Shown piece by piece: positions 36,768 through 44,675 of a DNA stretch of 64,000 nt. Both the position numbers and the translations under genes were made by a program. Numbering within the stretch: position 1 is the stretch's first letter; each line of letters opens with the position of its first letter. Source of the DNA: Lachnospiraceae bacterium. Lineage in GTDB: Bacteria > Bacillota > Clostridia > Lachnospirales > Lachnospiraceae. The stretch is taken from the NCBI GenBank assembly GCA_017474455.1, contig JAFVHP010000011.1, positions 186,001 to 250,000 on the forward strand, read 5' to 3'. Under the pieces are notes generated by a model. It did not search any database, was not told the DNA's origin, and saw only the letters and a list, made by a program, of their open reading frames with translations.

Positions 36768-37757
36768 ATGAATAAACTGATAGACAAACTGCAGAAAAAG
36801 CTGGGAAAATACGCGATCAGGAACCTTTCCATGATCCTGATCGCCTGCTATATAGTCGGATATGTGATCAGGTTTGCCAACGGATCGCTCCTTTCATATC
36901 TCACTCTGGATCCGTATGCGATCCTGCACGGACAGGTATGGAGGCTGCTGACATGGATACTGATCCCCCCGGGGGAGAGCAGTCTCTTTTTTATCCTGAT
37001 CATGCTGTATTTCTATTATTCCATCGGGACAGCCCTGGAGAGAACCTGGGGTGCATTCCGGTACAACGTCTATATATTCTCCGGAATGATCTTTACGGTG
37101 ATAAGCGCATTTGTCATGATGGGCGTAATGTATCTTGTAAGGCCGGTGTTCTATATAGGCGGTATGGCTCTGCCCTTTGAAGCTTCCACAGCGCCGGTCG
37201 TGATGAGCTATATAGCAAGAGTATCTTTCTCCACGTACTATGTGAATATGTCGATCTTCCTGGCTTTTGCGGCCACGTTCCCGGAAGCCAGAGTGCTGCT
37301 GATGTTCTTTATCCCCGTCAAGATCAAGTGGCTCGGGATCATATATGCCGCGATGCTGGCATATGATTTCTTTACCGGGCCGTTCTATATCAAGGTGACC
37401 ATCGCCGCGTCGCTCCTGAATTTTGTGATCTTCTATTTCAGCTCGGTGAACTGGAGAAGGCTGAAGCCTTCGGAGATCAAACGGAGAAACGATTTTAAAA
37501 AGGCGGTCTCCGGATCCCGGCCTGCGGCAGCAGGACCGCGGAACGGGGGCAGTGCGCCAGGAGGCGGTCCGGTCCGCATCACTCCCGCGGTGAAACAGAG
37601 CATTCACCGCTGTACGGTCTGCGGCAGGACGGAAAATGATTCCCCGGATCTGGAATTCCGTTATTGTTCCAAATGCGAGGGATCGCATGAATACTGTCAG
37701 GATCATCTCTTTACCCATGTGCATATAAGGAACAGCCAAACAGATGGAAATGAATAA
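36768..37757 (+). CDS. Rhomboid-like membrane protein with C-terminal zinc ribbon
   Basis: A 329-residue protein with about six membrane helices in residues 20-225. GQVWRLLTWILIP (55-67) and GTALERTWGAFRYN (87-100) match the WR and ExxWG features of rhomboid/derlin proteins. I do not see the GxSG serine or the catalytic histidine, so proteolysis is doubtful. After a basic, Gly/Pro-rich linker the tail has CTVC (282-285), CSKC (300-303) and a further Cys/His set (Cys310, His313, His317), a probable cytoplasmic zinc ribbon. ATG 36768 is chosen because it follows the promoter at start-site distance. The next gene overlaps it by 14 bp. Confidence 0.75.
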   Translation: MNKLIDKLQKKLGKYAIRNLSMILIACYIVGYVIRFANGSLLSYLTLDPYAILHGQVWRLLTWILIPPGESSLFFILIMLYFYYSIGTALERTWGAFRYNVYIFSGMIFTVISAFVMMGVMYLVRPVFYIGGMALPFEASTAPVVMSYIARVSFSTYYVNMSIFLAFAATFPEARVLLMFFIPVKIKWLGIIYAAMLAYDFFTGPFYIKVTIAASLLNFVIFYFSSVNWRRLKPSEIKRRNDFKKAVSGSRPAAAGPRNGGSAPGGGPVRITPAVKQSIHRCTVCGRTENDSPDLEFRYCSKCEGSHEYCQDHLFTHVHIRNSQTDGNE

Positions 37758-38487
37758 AGAACAGGGCTTTCTGGAAAAAGTTGAAGAACTGGCACAGCTT
37801 GCTTCCGGCAGGAACGGCAGGCTGGACAGGGAGGATATCGAACAGGCTTTCCTGCCGGATGTCCTTGATGAAGAGCAGTATGCGGCTGTCTGTGAATATC
37901 TGCGCGGCAGGGGCATCAGCACCGCCCCGGATGAAAATGTGTCCGCAGAAGAAAGGATGACCGAAGAAGAAAGGGCATATCTCGACTATTATCTGGAAGA
38001 GCTGGAGAGTATTCCCGCCCTGAGCAGCGGAGAGAGGGAAGCGGTGCTGCTCTCCTCCATGGCGGGGGATAGAGACGCGCAGCGCAGGCTGACAGAGGAT
38101 ATGCTCAGAGATGTTGTGGATATCGCAAAGCTTTATGCCGGGCAGGATGTGTTCATGGAAGACCTGATCGGAGCAGGCAACGAAGCTCTCATCCTTTCCG
38201 TTTCCATGCTGGCGCCTTTTGACGGCGCCGGTGAGGCGGAAGGCTTCCTGGTCCGTAAGATCATGGACGCGATGGAGGACCAGGTCTCGATGAACCTGGA
38301 CATCAAAGCGGAAGAGAACGAAGCGGTGCAGCTGGTCAGCAGAGTCGCTGCCGAAGCATCGAAGCTCGCGGAACTGATCGGCAGGAAAATAAGTGCCGAA
38401 GAACTGGAAAGGGAAACGGATCTTGATGCTGACGAGATCGCACGGGCAGTAAAACTCTCCGGCGGACAGATCGAGGATCTGCAGTAA
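37744..38487 (+). CDS. Sigma-70-like protein lacking region 4
   Basis: A 247-residue protein. Residues about 8-60 resemble sigma region 1.1 (GRLDREDIEQAFLPDVLDEE). Residues 75-160 resemble regions 1.2-2.2 (ALSSGEREAVLLSSMAGDRD; LRDVVDIAKLYAGQ; EDLIGAGNEALI), which bind the core-polymerase clamp. The 2.3/2.4 segment that melts and reads the -10 box is degenerate (no YATWWIRQ-like aromatic set), residues 205-240 resemble region 3, and the protein ends before any region 4. It may bind RNA polymerase without ordinary promoter recognition. AAGGAAC lies 9 bp before ATG 37744; ATG 37750 is an alternative. It overlaps the upstream gene and abuts the downstream one. Confidence 0.7.
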   Translation: MEMNKEQGFLEKVEELAQLASGRNGRLDREDIEQAFLPDVLDEEQYAAVCEYLRGRGISTAPDENVSAEERMTEEERAYLDYYLEELESIPALSSGEREAVLLSSMAGDRDAQRRLTEDMLRDVVDIAKLYAGQDVFMEDLIGAGNEALILSVSMLAPFDGAGEAEGFLVRKIMDAMEDQVSMNLDIKAEENEAVQLVSRVAAEASKLAELIGRKISAEELERETDLDADEIARAVKLSGGQIEDLQ

Positions 38488-38913
38488 ATGATGGATACCG
38501 GGAACAGGGATTATAAATACTATATAGATGACCTGACAAAGCTGTGTGTCGGCGCAAAGTATACATACAGCGAACTGCTTTCCGACGATAACCTGAGCTT
38601 CCGCTACAGAAGCATTATCAGGAACGTGATGCTGAAGGCGGTAGACGATGATACTTCGGTCGAAAGCCATATCTACTATATGACTCCGGACGGCGCCGAT
38701 TATGCCTGCTACTGCCGGCTGAAGACAAGAGTCAGGTATTACCGCCCGGAAGTAAAACGGACTCTGACCGGAAAAGAAGAAGTAAAGTATACCGAACATG
38801 TGGCCAGGATCCAGGATCTGGCCGCCATACCGGCTGAAGTTAAAAAAGAACAGGGCATCATTATCCATGAGATCCAGATGTCCAAGCCGGCACTTATGAT
38901 CTATGTCGTCTGA
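38488..38913 (+). CDS. Conserved-looking hypothetical protein, 141 residues
   Basis: I do not recognise this protein. It starts (ATG 38488, or 38491) directly after the stop of the sigma-like gene, so the two are almost surely co-translated. It has no signal peptide or membrane helix and looks like a mixed alpha/beta soluble protein with many aromatic residues (DYKYYIDDL; SHIYYMTPDGADYACYCRL). It closes a three-gene unit with the rhomboid-like and sigma-like proteins and is followed by a terminator-like hairpin. Confidence 0.7.
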   Translation: MMDTGNRDYKYYIDDLTKLCVGAKYTYSELLSDDNLSFRYRSIIRNVMLKAVDDDTSVESHIYYMTPDGADYACYCRLKTRVRYYRPEVKRTLTGKEEVKYTEHVARIQDLAAIPAEVKKEQGIIIHEIQMSKPALMIYVV

Positions 38914-38946
38914 GTCATACAGACTGTGCCGCCGTTCATTTGACCT

Positions 38947-38990
38947 GCAGCTGCTTCCGGCTTATTGACCGTACGGAGCGGCTGCTTTTA
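38947..38990 (+). terminator. Probable terminator before recA
   Basis: An imperfect stem of about 11 bp (GCAGCTGCTTCCG against CGGAGCGGCTGC, one bulge) encloses a 14-base loop and is followed by TTTTAT. It separates the three-gene unit from the recA promoter. Confidence 0.6.
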
Positions 38991-39103
38991 TAATCTGTAT
39001 ATGCAGCGGCTTTCGCTGCGCCGTTCTTTAAGATCTGTGCCGTATCAGCAGAATCCGCAGGAATAGACGAATAAACCGGATCAAATATCAGCAAAGCTTG
39101 TGC

Positions 39104-39132
39104 TTGCACTCGGCAGGCACCCGTGTTATATT
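39104..39132 (+). promoter_or_regulatory. recA promoter
   Basis: TTGCAC at 39104-39109, a 17-bp spacer and TATATT at 39127-39132. The predicted start falls on the first SOS box. Confidence 0.7.
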
Positions 39133-39138
39133 GGAACA

Positions 39139-39150
39139 GAACAAATGTTC
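39139..39150 (+). promoter_or_regulatory. LexA (SOS) box upstream of recA
   Basis: GAACAAATGTTC is a perfect GAAC-N4-GTTC Gram-positive SOS palindrome. It sits 6 bp after the -10 box, where bound LexA would block initiation. Confidence 0.85.
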
Positions 39151-39162
39151 GATTACGCTGTC

Positions 39163-39175
39163 GAACGATTGGTTC
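39163..39175 (+). promoter_or_regulatory. Second LexA-like box with 5-bp spacer
   Basis: CGAACGATTGGTTCG contains both half-sites GAAC and GTTC but separated by five bases instead of four. It may be a weak LexA site or an mRNA hairpin just before the recA ribosome site. Confidence 0.4.
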
Positions 39176-39203
39176 GTTTTTTTACAGAAGGAGATTTCGA
39201 ATA

Positions 39204-40280
39204 ATGAGCATGGATCAGGAACAGAAACTGAAAGCGCTGGATGCGGCGCTGGTGCAGATAGAAAAACAGTACGGCAAGGGAGCGGTCATGAAGCTGGGTG
39301 ACCCTTCCGCCCAGATGGAAGTGGAAACGATCCCTACCGGTTCGCTCTCACTGGATATAGCCCTCGGACTCGGCGGTATACCGCGGGGCAGGATCGTCGA
39401 GATCTACGGACCGGAGTCATCGGGAAAGACGACGGTCACACTGCATATGATCGCCGAGGTACAGCGCAGGGGCGGCATTGCCGGCTTCATCGACGCGGAG
39501 CATGCACTGGATCCCGTCTATGCCCGCAATATAGGTGTGGATGTTGACAATCTGTATATTTCACAGCCGGACAGCGGCGAACAGGCTTTGGAGATCACCG
39601 AGACGATGGTGCGCTCCGGCGCCATGGATATCGTCGTGATCGACTCGGTGGCAGCCCTCGTACCCAAGGCAGAGATCGACGGGGATATGGGCGATTCCCA
39701 TGTAGGCCTCCAGGCCAGGCTGATGTCCCAGGCTCTGCGTAAATTGACCGCAGTTATCAGCAAATCCAACTGTACCGTTGTATTTATCAACCAGTTAAGG
39801 GAAAAAGTCGGCATTATGTTCGGCAATCCGGAGACGACGACCGGCGGACGCGCACTTAAGTTCTATTCTTCGGTCCGTATGGAAGTAAGGCGTATCGAAT
39901 CGATCAAGCAGAGCGGTGAAGTGACCGGCAACCGTACGCGTGTCAAAGTGGTCAAGAACAAGGTGGCACCGCCTTTCAAAGAGGCAGAATTCGATATCAT
40001 GTTCGGTAAGGGCATTTCCTTTGTGGGCGATGTGCTGGATCTGGCCGCGAACGTGGATATCATCAACAAGAGCGGGGCATGGTACAACTACCGTGGGGAA
40101 AAGATCGGCCAGGGCAGGGAAAACGCAAAACTGTATCTGCAGGAGCACCCGGATGTGCTTTACGAAGTGGAGCGCCTGGTGCGTGAGCATTACGGACTGG
40201 ATCCCGACGGCGCCGTTCTTCGTTCCGCGGGTGCGGCGGCAGAGGATGCTGTTGAAGGTAAGGGAACCGATGAAGGATAA
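39204..40280 (+). CDS. recA: Recombinase RecA
   Basis: A 358-residue RecA that forms ATP-dependent filaments on single-stranded DNA for strand exchange and SOS induction. Walker [10 protein letters not shown] starts at residue 69; [16 protein letters not shown] holds Walker B and the L1-side; [12 protein letters not shown] follows loop L2. The acidic C-terminal tail is as usual. ATG 39204 follows AGAAGGAGAT. Its last 11 bp overlap recX. Expression is predicted to be LexA-controlled. Confidence 0.98.
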   Translation: MSMDQEQKLKALDAALVQIEKQYGKGAVMKLGDPSAQMEVETIPTGSLSLDIALGLGGIPRGRIVEIYGPESSGKTTVTLHMIAEVQRRGGIAGFIDAEHALDPVYARNIGVDVDNLYISQPDSGEQALEITETMVRSGAMDIVVIDSVAALVPKAEIDGDMGDSHVGLQARLMSQALRKLTAVISKSNCTVVFINQLREKVGIMFGNPETTTGGRALKFYSSVRMEVRRIESIKQSGEVTGNRTRVKVVKNKVAPPFKEAEFDIMFGKGISFVGDVLDLAANVDIINKSGAWYNYRGEKIGQGRENAKLYLQEHPDVLYEVERLVREHYGLDPDGAVLRSAGAAAEDAVEGKGTDEG

Positions 40281-40770
40281 CGTGCCTGCCGGGAACGGCA
40301 GTTACACTGACGATTATAAAAAAGCTCTCCGCAAATGCGGAGAGCTTTTAAGCCGGCGGGATTATTCGGAAGCAAAGCTGACAGAAAAGCTGCTGGAAGC
40401 GGATCTCTCCCCGGAGGCTGTCAGGGACGCCATAGAAGAAATGAAAAAGGCGCATTACCTGGACGACCGGAGATTAGCCGCTTCCTTCGTCCGTTCTTAC
40501 CTTGGCAAAAGGAGCCTGCTGCGTATCCGGCAGGACCTGAAGGAGAGAGGGATCAGCGGGGAGATCATCGATGATGTCTTTGCCGGACTGGACAGGGAAG
40601 ACGCTGCCGACGCCGAGATGGGACAGATCAGGGCTTTTCTTGTAAAGAAGAACTATTCGCCCGAAACAGCTTCCTACAGTGATAAGCAGAAGCTGATGGC
40701 TTCTCTGTACCGCAGAGGTTATGATCCGGAGCTGATCAGGAAGGCCGTGGATACAGGGGGCTATTCTTGA
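40270..40770 (+). CDS. recX: RecA regulator RecX
   Basis: A 166-residue RecX made of three-helix repeats. [19 protein letters not shown] and [20 protein letters not shown] are the family repeats, and [13 protein letters not shown] closes the protein. It binds RecA filaments and limits them. ATG 40270 lies inside the recA end in another frame, so translation is coupled. A 13-bp perfect hairpin with a short T-run lies 50 bp into the gene and may reduce its expression relative to recA. Confidence 0.9.
   Translation: MKDNVPAGNGSYTDDYKKALRKCGELLSRRDYSEAKLTEKLLEADLSPEAVRDAIEEMKKAHYLDDRRLAASFVRSYLGKRSLLRIRQDLKERGISGEIIDDVFAGLDREDAADAEMGQIRAFLVKKNYSPETASYSDKQKLMASLYRRGYDPELIRKAVDTGGYS
40320..40350 (+). 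terminator. Terminator-like hairpin inside recX
   Basis: AAAAGCTCTCCGC (40320-40332) pairs perfectly with GCGGAGAGCTTTT (40337-40349) around the loop AAAT. A/T flanks with G/C core and a TTTT end resemble an intrinsic terminator, yet it lies in codons 17-27 of recX. It could be an attenuator. Confidence 0.5.
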
Positions 40771-40794
40771 CAGAAAGGCCGTTTATGGTACAAT
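40767..40794 (+). promoter_or_regulatory. Promoter of rny
   Basis: TTGACA (40767-40772, overlapping the recX stop), 16-bp spacer, TACAAT (40789-40794). The leader of about 40 nt ends in AAGGAGGT before ATG 40842. Confidence 0.8.
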
Positions 40795-40841
40795 ATTTTT
40801 TGTTGTTTTTTGAAAACTGAATAAGGAGGTGCTCCTGTAAC

Positions 40842-42389
40842 ATGCTACTAACGATCATTGGAGTGATCGTGGCGATTGCAGTCAGTGTCCCCGTTACCTT
40901 TATCATGACTACGAACTACCGTAAACAGCAGTTCGAAAAGAAGATTGGGAACGCGGAAGAGAAGGCAAGAGCTATTATCGATGAAGCACTTGTTACTGCT
41001 GAGACCAAGAAGCGCGAAGCCCTGCTGGAAGTCAAGGAAGAATCCATCCGGACAAGAAACGATCTGGAAAAGGAGATCCGCGACCGCCGCAATGAGGTGC
41101 AGCGCAACGAACGCAGGATCCAGCAGAAGGAAGAAGCCATCGACAGGAAGACCGAGACGCTCGAACGCAAGGAACAGAGTCTCAATTCCAGGGAAGATTC
41201 ACTCCGTAAGCAAAAAGAACAGGTTGAGAAACTTGGAGAGCAGCGCGTACAGGAACTGGAACGAATTTCCGGACTAACCTCTGAACAGGCAAAAGAATAC
41301 CTCTTAAAGATCGTAGAAGAAGACGTCAGGCATGATTCCGCTGTTATGATCAAGGAGATCGAAGCGGAAGCGAAAGAAGAAGCTGAGAAGAGAGCAAAGG
41401 AATATGTGGTCGGTGCGATACAGAGATGTGCCGCTGACCATGTGGCAGAATCGACGATCTCAGTCGTGCAGCTCCCCAGCGACGAAATGAAGGGAAGGAT
41501 CATCGGACGGGAAGGACGTAATATACGTACTCTCGAAACGATGACCGGTGTGGATCTGATCATTGACGACACACCTGAAGCCGTTGTTATTTCCGGCTTT
41601 GATCCCATCCGAAGGGAAGTTGCGAGGATCGCTCTCGAAAAACTCATCGTGGACGGAAGGATCCACCCGGCCAGGATCGAGGAAATGGTTGAAAAAGCAC
41701 AGAAGGAAGTGGATGCCAGGATCAAGGAGGAAGGTGAAGCCGCAACTCTTGAAGTCGGTGTTCACGGGATCCATCCCGAACTTGTCAAACTTCTGGGCAG
41801 AATGCGTTTTCGTACCAGTTACGGTCAGAACGCGTTAAAGCATTCCATAGAGGTCGCACAGCTCTCAGGCCTTCTGGCCGGTGAACTGGGACTGGATGTG
41901 AGAATGGCTAAAAGAGCCGGACTCCTTCATGATATCGGCAAATCGGTCGATCATGAAATGGAAGGCTCGCATGTACAGCTGGGTGCTGAGCTGTGCCGTA
42001 AGTATAAAGAGTCTCCGATAGTGATCAATTCGGTCGAATCACATCATGGTGATGTTGAGCCGGCCACTTTGATAGCATGTATTGTACAGGCGGCTAATAC
42101 GATCTCCGCCGCAAGACCCGGAGCGAGAAGAGAAACGCTCGAAACATATACGACCAGGCTAAACCAGCTGGAAGAAATAACGAACAGCTTTAAAGGGGTA
42201 AGTAATTCTTATGCTATTCAGGCAGGCCGTGAAGTACGTGTAATGGTAGTTCCTGAGCAGATCAGTGACACGGATATGGTCCTCCTGGCAAGAGATATTT
42301 CCAAGAAGATAGAAGATGAAATGGAGTATCCCGGCCAGATCAAAGTCAGTGTTATCCGTGAATCAAGGGCGACAGATTACGCCAAGTGA
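40842..42389 (+). CDS. rny: Ribonuclease Y
   Basis: A 515-residue RNase Y, the membrane-bound endoribonuclease that starts mRNA decay. One N-terminal helix (about 2-23) anchors it. A long charged coiled coil spans about 28-190, a KH RNA-binding domain follows ([15 protein letters not shown], about 218-232), and the HD catalytic domain has His363-Asp364 in LLHDIGKS. Length is normal. It has its own consensus promoter and is followed by a strong terminator. Confidence 0.97.
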   Translation: MLLTIIGVIVAIAVSVPVTFIMTTNYRKQQFEKKIGNAEEKARAIIDEALVTAETKKREALLEVKEESIRTRNDLEKEIRDRRNEVQRNERRIQQKEEAIDRKTETLERKEQSLNSREDSLRKQKEQVEKLGEQRVQELERISGLTSEQAKEYLLKIVEEDVRHDSAVMIKEIEAEAKEEAEKRAKEYVVGAIQRCAADHVAESTISVVQLPSDEMKGRIIGREGRNIRTLETMTGVDLIIDDTPEAVVISGFDPIRREVARIALEKLIVDGRIHPARIEEMVEKAQKEVDARIKEEGEAATLEVGVHGIHPELVKLLGRMRFRTSYGQNALKHSIEVAQLSGLLAGELGLDVRMAKRAGLLHDIGKSVDHEMEGSHVQLGAELCRKYKESPIVINSVESHHGDVEPATLIACIVQAANTISAARPGARRETLETYTTRLNQLEEITNSFKGVSNSYAIQAGREVRVMVVPEQISDTDMVLLARDISKKIEDEMEYPGQIKVSVIRESRATDYAK

Positions 42390-42415
42390 TCCTAAGTACT
42401 CAAAAGAACAGAATC

Positions 42416-42449
42416 ATGCCGGCTGTCTTAACAGACAGCCGGCATTTTT
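42416..42449 (+). terminator. Rho-independent terminator of rny
   Basis: A 13-bp perfect stem ATGCCGGCTGTCT / AGACAGCCGGCAT with a TAAC loop is followed by TTTTT-type tail. It lies 25 bp after the rny stop. Confidence 0.93.
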
Positions 42450-42474
42450 ATCAGTCTGCAGGCTTGGAGAATAT

Positions 42475-43416
42475 ATGGCTGAAATTTATCTTGAAAGCTT
42501 CATGCAGTATCTGTCGGATGAAAAAGGCCTGAAAGATGCCTCCGTCAGGGCAGGGAAAAAAGAAGCGGAACGGTTCGGAGAGTATCTGGACAGCGAAGGG
42601 ATACGGAACATCAGCGACCTTCTTCCTTCTTCCTATCAACGCTACCTGGAGAAAGAAGCAAAAGTAATGGGCACAGCGGCATTTAACAGGCTTAAAAGCT
42701 GTATGCGGTCTTATTTCAGGTTCCTGAATTCCAGAAGGCTGATCTCATATTACGATTCGTTTGTTGAAGAAACGGATGCTTTCATGAAAAATGATACAGG
42801 GCAGTCGCCGCAGGATACCGGTAAAGACGGGGAGGCACGGGCTGATATACTTGATTATGCGCAGCTCCGTGCCTTGTTTGAAGCACCTGATGACGGATCG
42901 TTTACCGGGATCAGGGACAGAGCTATGCTTGAGCTGATCTATTCCGCAGCCTTAAGGGCGGAGGAAGTGCTCTCGCTCAGGGTCTCGGACCTGGATCTCC
43001 AGCTGAATATCTGTTTTCTACGGCACAGTCCTTTCGAACGTGAGATGGCCCCCTTCGGCAGCCGCGCCAGACGCGCCCTGGAAGCGTATCTGACGATGAT
43101 GAAAGGCTTTTTTACCGCCAGGGACGACGTCCTTTTCCTGAATCAGAACGGCCAGCCCATGTCCAGGCAGGGGCTTTGGAAAATGATCTCCAAGCACGGC
43201 AAAAATGCGGGGATCGATCGTCCGGTGTCTGTCAGTATGCTCAGAGATTCTTTTGCCGCGCACCTGATGGAGAACGGGGCCGATGCACTCCAGACAGCCT
43301 ATGCGCTCGGCTTAAAGGGCAGCAGCTTTGCTTCAAGACTGGGGACAGACCAGGGCACCCGGAGCGGGACCGGCGGTGATAAGAGCTTCAGGAAGGCCAG
43401 AGAGCTTGAGAACTGA
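42475..43416 (+). CDS. XerD-like tyrosine recombinase homologue lacking catalytic residues
   Basis: A 313-residue protein with the two-domain plan of XerC/XerD: an N-terminal SAM-like core-binding domain (about 1-95) and a catalytic-type domain (from about 120). The first arginine is kept (Arg161 in AALRAEEVLSLRVSDL). In the HxxRH motif the His is Ser254 and the second His is Asp258, while Arg257 remains. The late LGH motif reads LGLKGSS and no catalytic tyrosine follows. Strand cleavage should therefore be impossible. ATG 42475 has GGAG upstream. The frame is intact, so this looks like a maintained non-catalytic DNA-binding relative rather than fresh decay. Confidence 0.78.
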   Translation: MAEIYLESFMQYLSDEKGLKDASVRAGKKEAERFGEYLDSEGIRNISDLLPSSYQRYLEKEAKVMGTAAFNRLKSCMRSYFRFLNSRRLISYYDSFVEETDAFMKNDTGQSPQDTGKDGEARADILDYAQLRALFEAPDDGSFTGIRDRAMLELIYSAALRAEEVLSLRVSDLDLQLNICFLRHSPFEREMAPFGSRARRALEAYLTMMKGFFTARDDVLFLNQNGQPMSRQGLWKMISKHGKNAGIDRPVSVSMLRDSFAAHLMENGADALQTAYALGLKGSSFASRLGTDQGTRSGTGGDKSFRKARELEN

Positions 43417-43512
43417 TAGCTGCACGTCCAAGACCGCACCTGTCAGAAACCGGAATATGATATATAAGCCGGTTTTACCGGAATGATACATTAAAACAAG
43501 GAGGAAAAATCA

Positions 43513-44541
43513 ATGTCTTTTACTTACGTCCAGCCGCTGCCTACACCTGAAGAGATCAAATACGAGTTTCCGCTGCCTTCCTCCTATGCAGAGATCAAAA
43601 AAGTAAGGGATGAAGAGATCGCCGGTGTCCTGACGGGAAAGAACGACAGGTTCATGGTCATCATCGGCCCCTGTTCCGCTGATAATGAGAGTGCTGTCTG
43701 CGAATATGTCAGCCGCCTGGCAGGTCTGTATGACGAAGTCAGGGACAGGCTCATCCTGATCCCGAGGATCTATACGAACAAGCCGAGAACGACCGGATCG
43801 GGGTATAAGGGCATAACATCACAGCCTGATCCCGCGCAGAGGCCGGATTTTCGGGCAGGCCTTATTGCCATGCGGAAGATGCATATCCATGCGATCGAAG
43901 CATCCGGCCTCACCAGTGCCGATGAAATGCTCTACCCGGAAAACTGGGGATATGTTGAAGACATCCTTTCTTATGTCGCCATTGGAGCCAGATCTGTCGA
44001 AGACCAGCAGCACAGGCTCACGGTCTCAGGCTTTGACGTGGCGGCGGGGATGAAAAACCCCACCAGCGGAGACCTTACGGTCATGCTGAATTCGGTCTTT
44101 GCCGCCCAGCATCCGCATGAGTTCACGTACCGCGGCCATGAAGTCATGACGAGCGGCAACCCGCTGGCGCATACAGTGCTGAGAGGATCGGTCGATCCCA
44201 ATGGCAGAGATATCCCCAACTACCATTATGAAGATCTGGTCCGCCTGATCGAACTCTATAAGCAGTATGAACTGAAGAATCCTGCCTGTGTGATCGATAC
44301 CAATCACAGCAACTCGGGAAAGAAATTCAAGCAGCAGATCCGGATAGCCAAAGAGGTCCTGCATAACAGGACCGAAAATCCCGATGTATGCAGGATGGTC
44401 AAGGGACTGATGATAGAGAGCTATCTTGAGGAAGGGACGCAGAAGATCGGGGAAGGTGTCTACGGAAGATCCATAACGGATCCGTGCCTTGGCTGGGAAG
44501 ATACCCGGAGGCTTATCCTCGAGATTGCGGAAGCAGTCTGA
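43513..44541 (+). CDS. aroF: 3-deoxy-7-phosphoheptulonate (DAHP) synthase, class I
   Basis: A 342-residue AroFGH-type enzyme that condenses phosphoenolpyruvate with erythrose 4-phosphate, the entry to aromatic amino-acid synthesis. IGPCSAD (about 52-58), PRIYTNKPRTTGSGYKG (about 84-100), GMKNPTSGD and DTNHSNSGK are active-site blocks. The N-terminal extension is of the kind that carries aromatic feedback sites, but the inhibitor cannot be predicted. CAAGGAGG lies 8 bp before ATG 43513. It stands alone between the XerD relative and glycogen synthase. Confidence 0.93.
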   Translation: MSFTYVQPLPTPEEIKYEFPLPSSYAEIKKVRDEEIAGVLTGKNDRFMVIIGPCSADNESAVCEYVSRLAGLYDEVRDRLILIPRIYTNKPRTTGSGYKGITSQPDPAQRPDFRAGLIAMRKMHIHAIEASGLTSADEMLYPENWGYVEDILSYVAIGARSVEDQQHRLTVSGFDVAAGMKNPTSGDLTVMLNSVFAAQHPHEFTYRGHEVMTSGNPLAHTVLRGSVDPNGRDIPNYHYEDLVRLIELYKQYELKNPACVIDTNHSNSGKKFKQQIRIAKEVLHNRTENPDVCRMVKGLMIESYLEEGTQKIGEGVYGRSITDPCLGWEDTRRLILEIAEAV

Positions 44542-44675
44542 GACCTTCGCAAATGTTACAAAAATATACTGAAGATCCCACTTCCTGATGAACAATTTTG
44601 CCACAAGAAGTGACTTCTCTGGTATTATATGATTGTCGGTGTTATTACAGTTGTTCCGCTGTGAAAGGAGCTGTC

